In this document: positions 63,182 through 64,000 of the stretch, piece after piece | How positions within the stretch are numbered: position 1 is the first letter of the stretch | How the letters are laid out: each line of letters opens with the position of its first letter | Source of the DNA: Opitutales bacterium | GTDB taxonomy: Bacteria > Verrucomicrobiota > Verrucomicrobiia > Opitutales > Intestinicryptomonadaceae | NCBI GenBank assembly: GCA_015061945.1 | Contig: SUVP01000004.1 | Location: 244,094-308,093, forward strand | Length of the DNA stretch: 64,000 nt | Direction of reading: 5' to 3' | Notes under the pieces: generated by a model | What the model saw: only the letters and a program-made list of their open reading frames with translations | Told to the model about the DNA's origin: nothing | The model's database searches: none | Position numbers and translations under genes: made by a program

Positions 63182-63797
63182 TAGTTTTAATATCTTCGAT
63201 TGTTGTATAATTATTTTGGCAATCTCTTAAGAACTGTTGATATGATTTGCCATATCGAGAGATTAGTGACTTTAAGACGTAATTTTGAATTTTTTTAAGT
63301 GATAATTTTCTTATAGCTAGCTTGTCTAGTTCTTCTCGGGTTTGCTTCTTTCTTAATAAGATTTCAAGATCTTTACGCCATAAAAAGGATAACAAAGCTT
63401 CTTTATTTAATCTTATTTTGCTTTTTGGCTTTCTTAATAGTTCTACTTTTTTTTCTTTCTCTATAAACTTTATTATTCCTATAGATTTAGGAAGATTTTT
63501 TACTTCAGATGAATCTATGAATTTTTCAGCTAAAACGAGATAGACTTTATTGAAAACAATAGAATAATCTTGAATCTGTTCAGATAAAGTTTTTAAGGAA
63601 TCCAATTTGCTTTTAACTTCGAATCCAATAAGAGTTTTTTCTTTTATTGCTATTAAATCCGCCCATCTATTTTCTTGTAAAAAAGGGACTTCATTTGCAA
63701 TAAGATCATATCCCCCTTCTTTTAATAAAAAATCAATAAGGGTTGTTTTAATATAATTTGCATCAAACCTTTCTTCTCTCATTTTCGAAAACAACAA
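63150..63797 (-). CDS. sce7726-family, PD-(D/E)XK nuclease-like protein
   Basis: 215 residues. ANEVPFLQENRWADLIAIKE followed by LIGFEVKSKLDSL gives the E-x-D-x-ExK layout of PD-(D/E)XK nucleases; LSEQIQDYSIVFNKVYLVL is typical of the sce7726 family. The C-terminal part is helical and basic. It faces the beta-family gene, overlapping at the 3' ends. Proteins of these two families are often neighbours, as I recall, which points to one functional unit. Confidence 0.78.
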   Translation of the reverse strand: MLFSKMREERFDANYIKTTLIDFLLKEGGYDLIANEVPFLQENRWADLIAIKEKTLIGFEVKSKLDSLKTLSEQIQDYSIVFNKVYLVLAEKFIDSSEVKNLPKSIGIIKFIEKEKKVELLRKPKSKIRLNKEALLSFLWRKDLEILLRKKQTREELDKLAIRKLSLKKIQNYVLKSLISRYGKSYQQFLRDCQNNYTTIEDIKTITKLRNDYLF

Positions 63798-63863
63798 AAA
63801 TACGTAATCAAGCTTGTCTTGTTTTTATTGTTTTGTCGAGTTTATAGTTGAAATGATTTTATG

Positions 63864-64000
63864 TTAAATTTGTTTTCGTTTTATAAAATTATAAAGAGTC
63901 GAACGGCTAACTCCGAATTTTTCTCTGATTTCACGTTTAGAAAAGCCTTGTCGCATTAAAAATTCTATTTCTTTTTCTTTGCCGTTTAGTTTCAGAAAGA
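63864..64000 (-). CDS. Small serine recombinase/resolvase, C-terminal HTH (partial)
   Basis: 45 codons at the right window edge, gene continues beyond. Reads LNGKEKEIEFLMRQGFSKRE then IREKFGVSRSTLYNFIK and stops at 63864. This is the C-terminal helix-turn-helix of Hin/Tn3-type resolvases. It is a second recombinase of the region, different from the large one at 55-57 kb. Confidence 0.8.
   Translation of the reverse strand, partial: FLKLNGKEKEIEFLMRQGFSKREIREKFGVSRSTLYNFIKRKQI

Overview
The window reads as a chromosomal piece of an AT-rich, Gram-negative, polysaccharide-degrading bacterium, most probably an uncultured Opitutales-type Verrucomicrobiota. LpxK, BamA and a Skp/OmpH chaperone show an outer membrane. 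Two large secreted proteins end in PEP-CTERM tails (VPEPAEWAMILGALALG, then an Arg/Lys tail) of the kind common in that phylum. Many genes encode signal-peptide-bearing carbohydrate esterases and glycosidases. The lineage is inferred from gene content, not from a marker search.

Layout. 1-3.9 kb: the end of an unknown gene, KDPG aldolase (eda), a DUF1805 protein, a META-domain lipoprotein, an ABM monooxygenase and lpxK. 4.0-9.5 kb: a very AT-rich locus of secreted proteins and lipoproteins with duplicated, truncated and chimeric small genes. 9.6-17 kb: a housekeeping block on the minus strand (rplY, pth, rpsF, ssb, rplI, dnaB, bamA, skp-like). 17.4-28.4 kb: seven tandem secreted sialate-O-acetylesterase-family genes in one minus-strand operon. 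28.4-44.7 kb: tlyA, rhamnulokinase plus a GH42-like glycosidase, the glucuronate genes exuT and uxaC with a divergent GntR-type regulator, zinc-free-type L36 and L31, mtaB, proA, a PfkB kinase, icd and tatD. 44.8-50 kb: two PEP-CTERM proteins and a K+/H+ antiporter. 50.1-54.7 kb: four tandem CE1-like esterases and a GH5-like glycosidase.

From tRNA-Leu(GAG) at 54.8 kb to the right edge the character changes. Some genes have near-perfect AGGAGG ribosome sites and the products are plasmid-like: a large serine recombinase, a ColE1-type (HEN) relaxase with an overlapping nested coiled-coil gene, a MobC/MbeC-like protein with an oriT-like inverted repeat, and a cargo of a two-TM coiled-coil protein, an ImmA/IrrE protease, a T4-beta-like protein and a convergent PD-(D/E)XK-like sce7726 protein. 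The tail of a second, small serine recombinase lies at the right edge. I read this as an integrated mobilizable element carrying a probable anti-phage or stress module; its right end lies outside the window.

How it works together: the secreted esterases would remove acetyl or acyl groups from complex glycans, the GH42-like and GH5-like enzymes cut them, and ExuT, UxaC, Eda and the rhamnulokinase-type kinase feed uronates and deoxysugars into central metabolism. The regulator at 36.2 kb probably responds to a uronate-derived signal.
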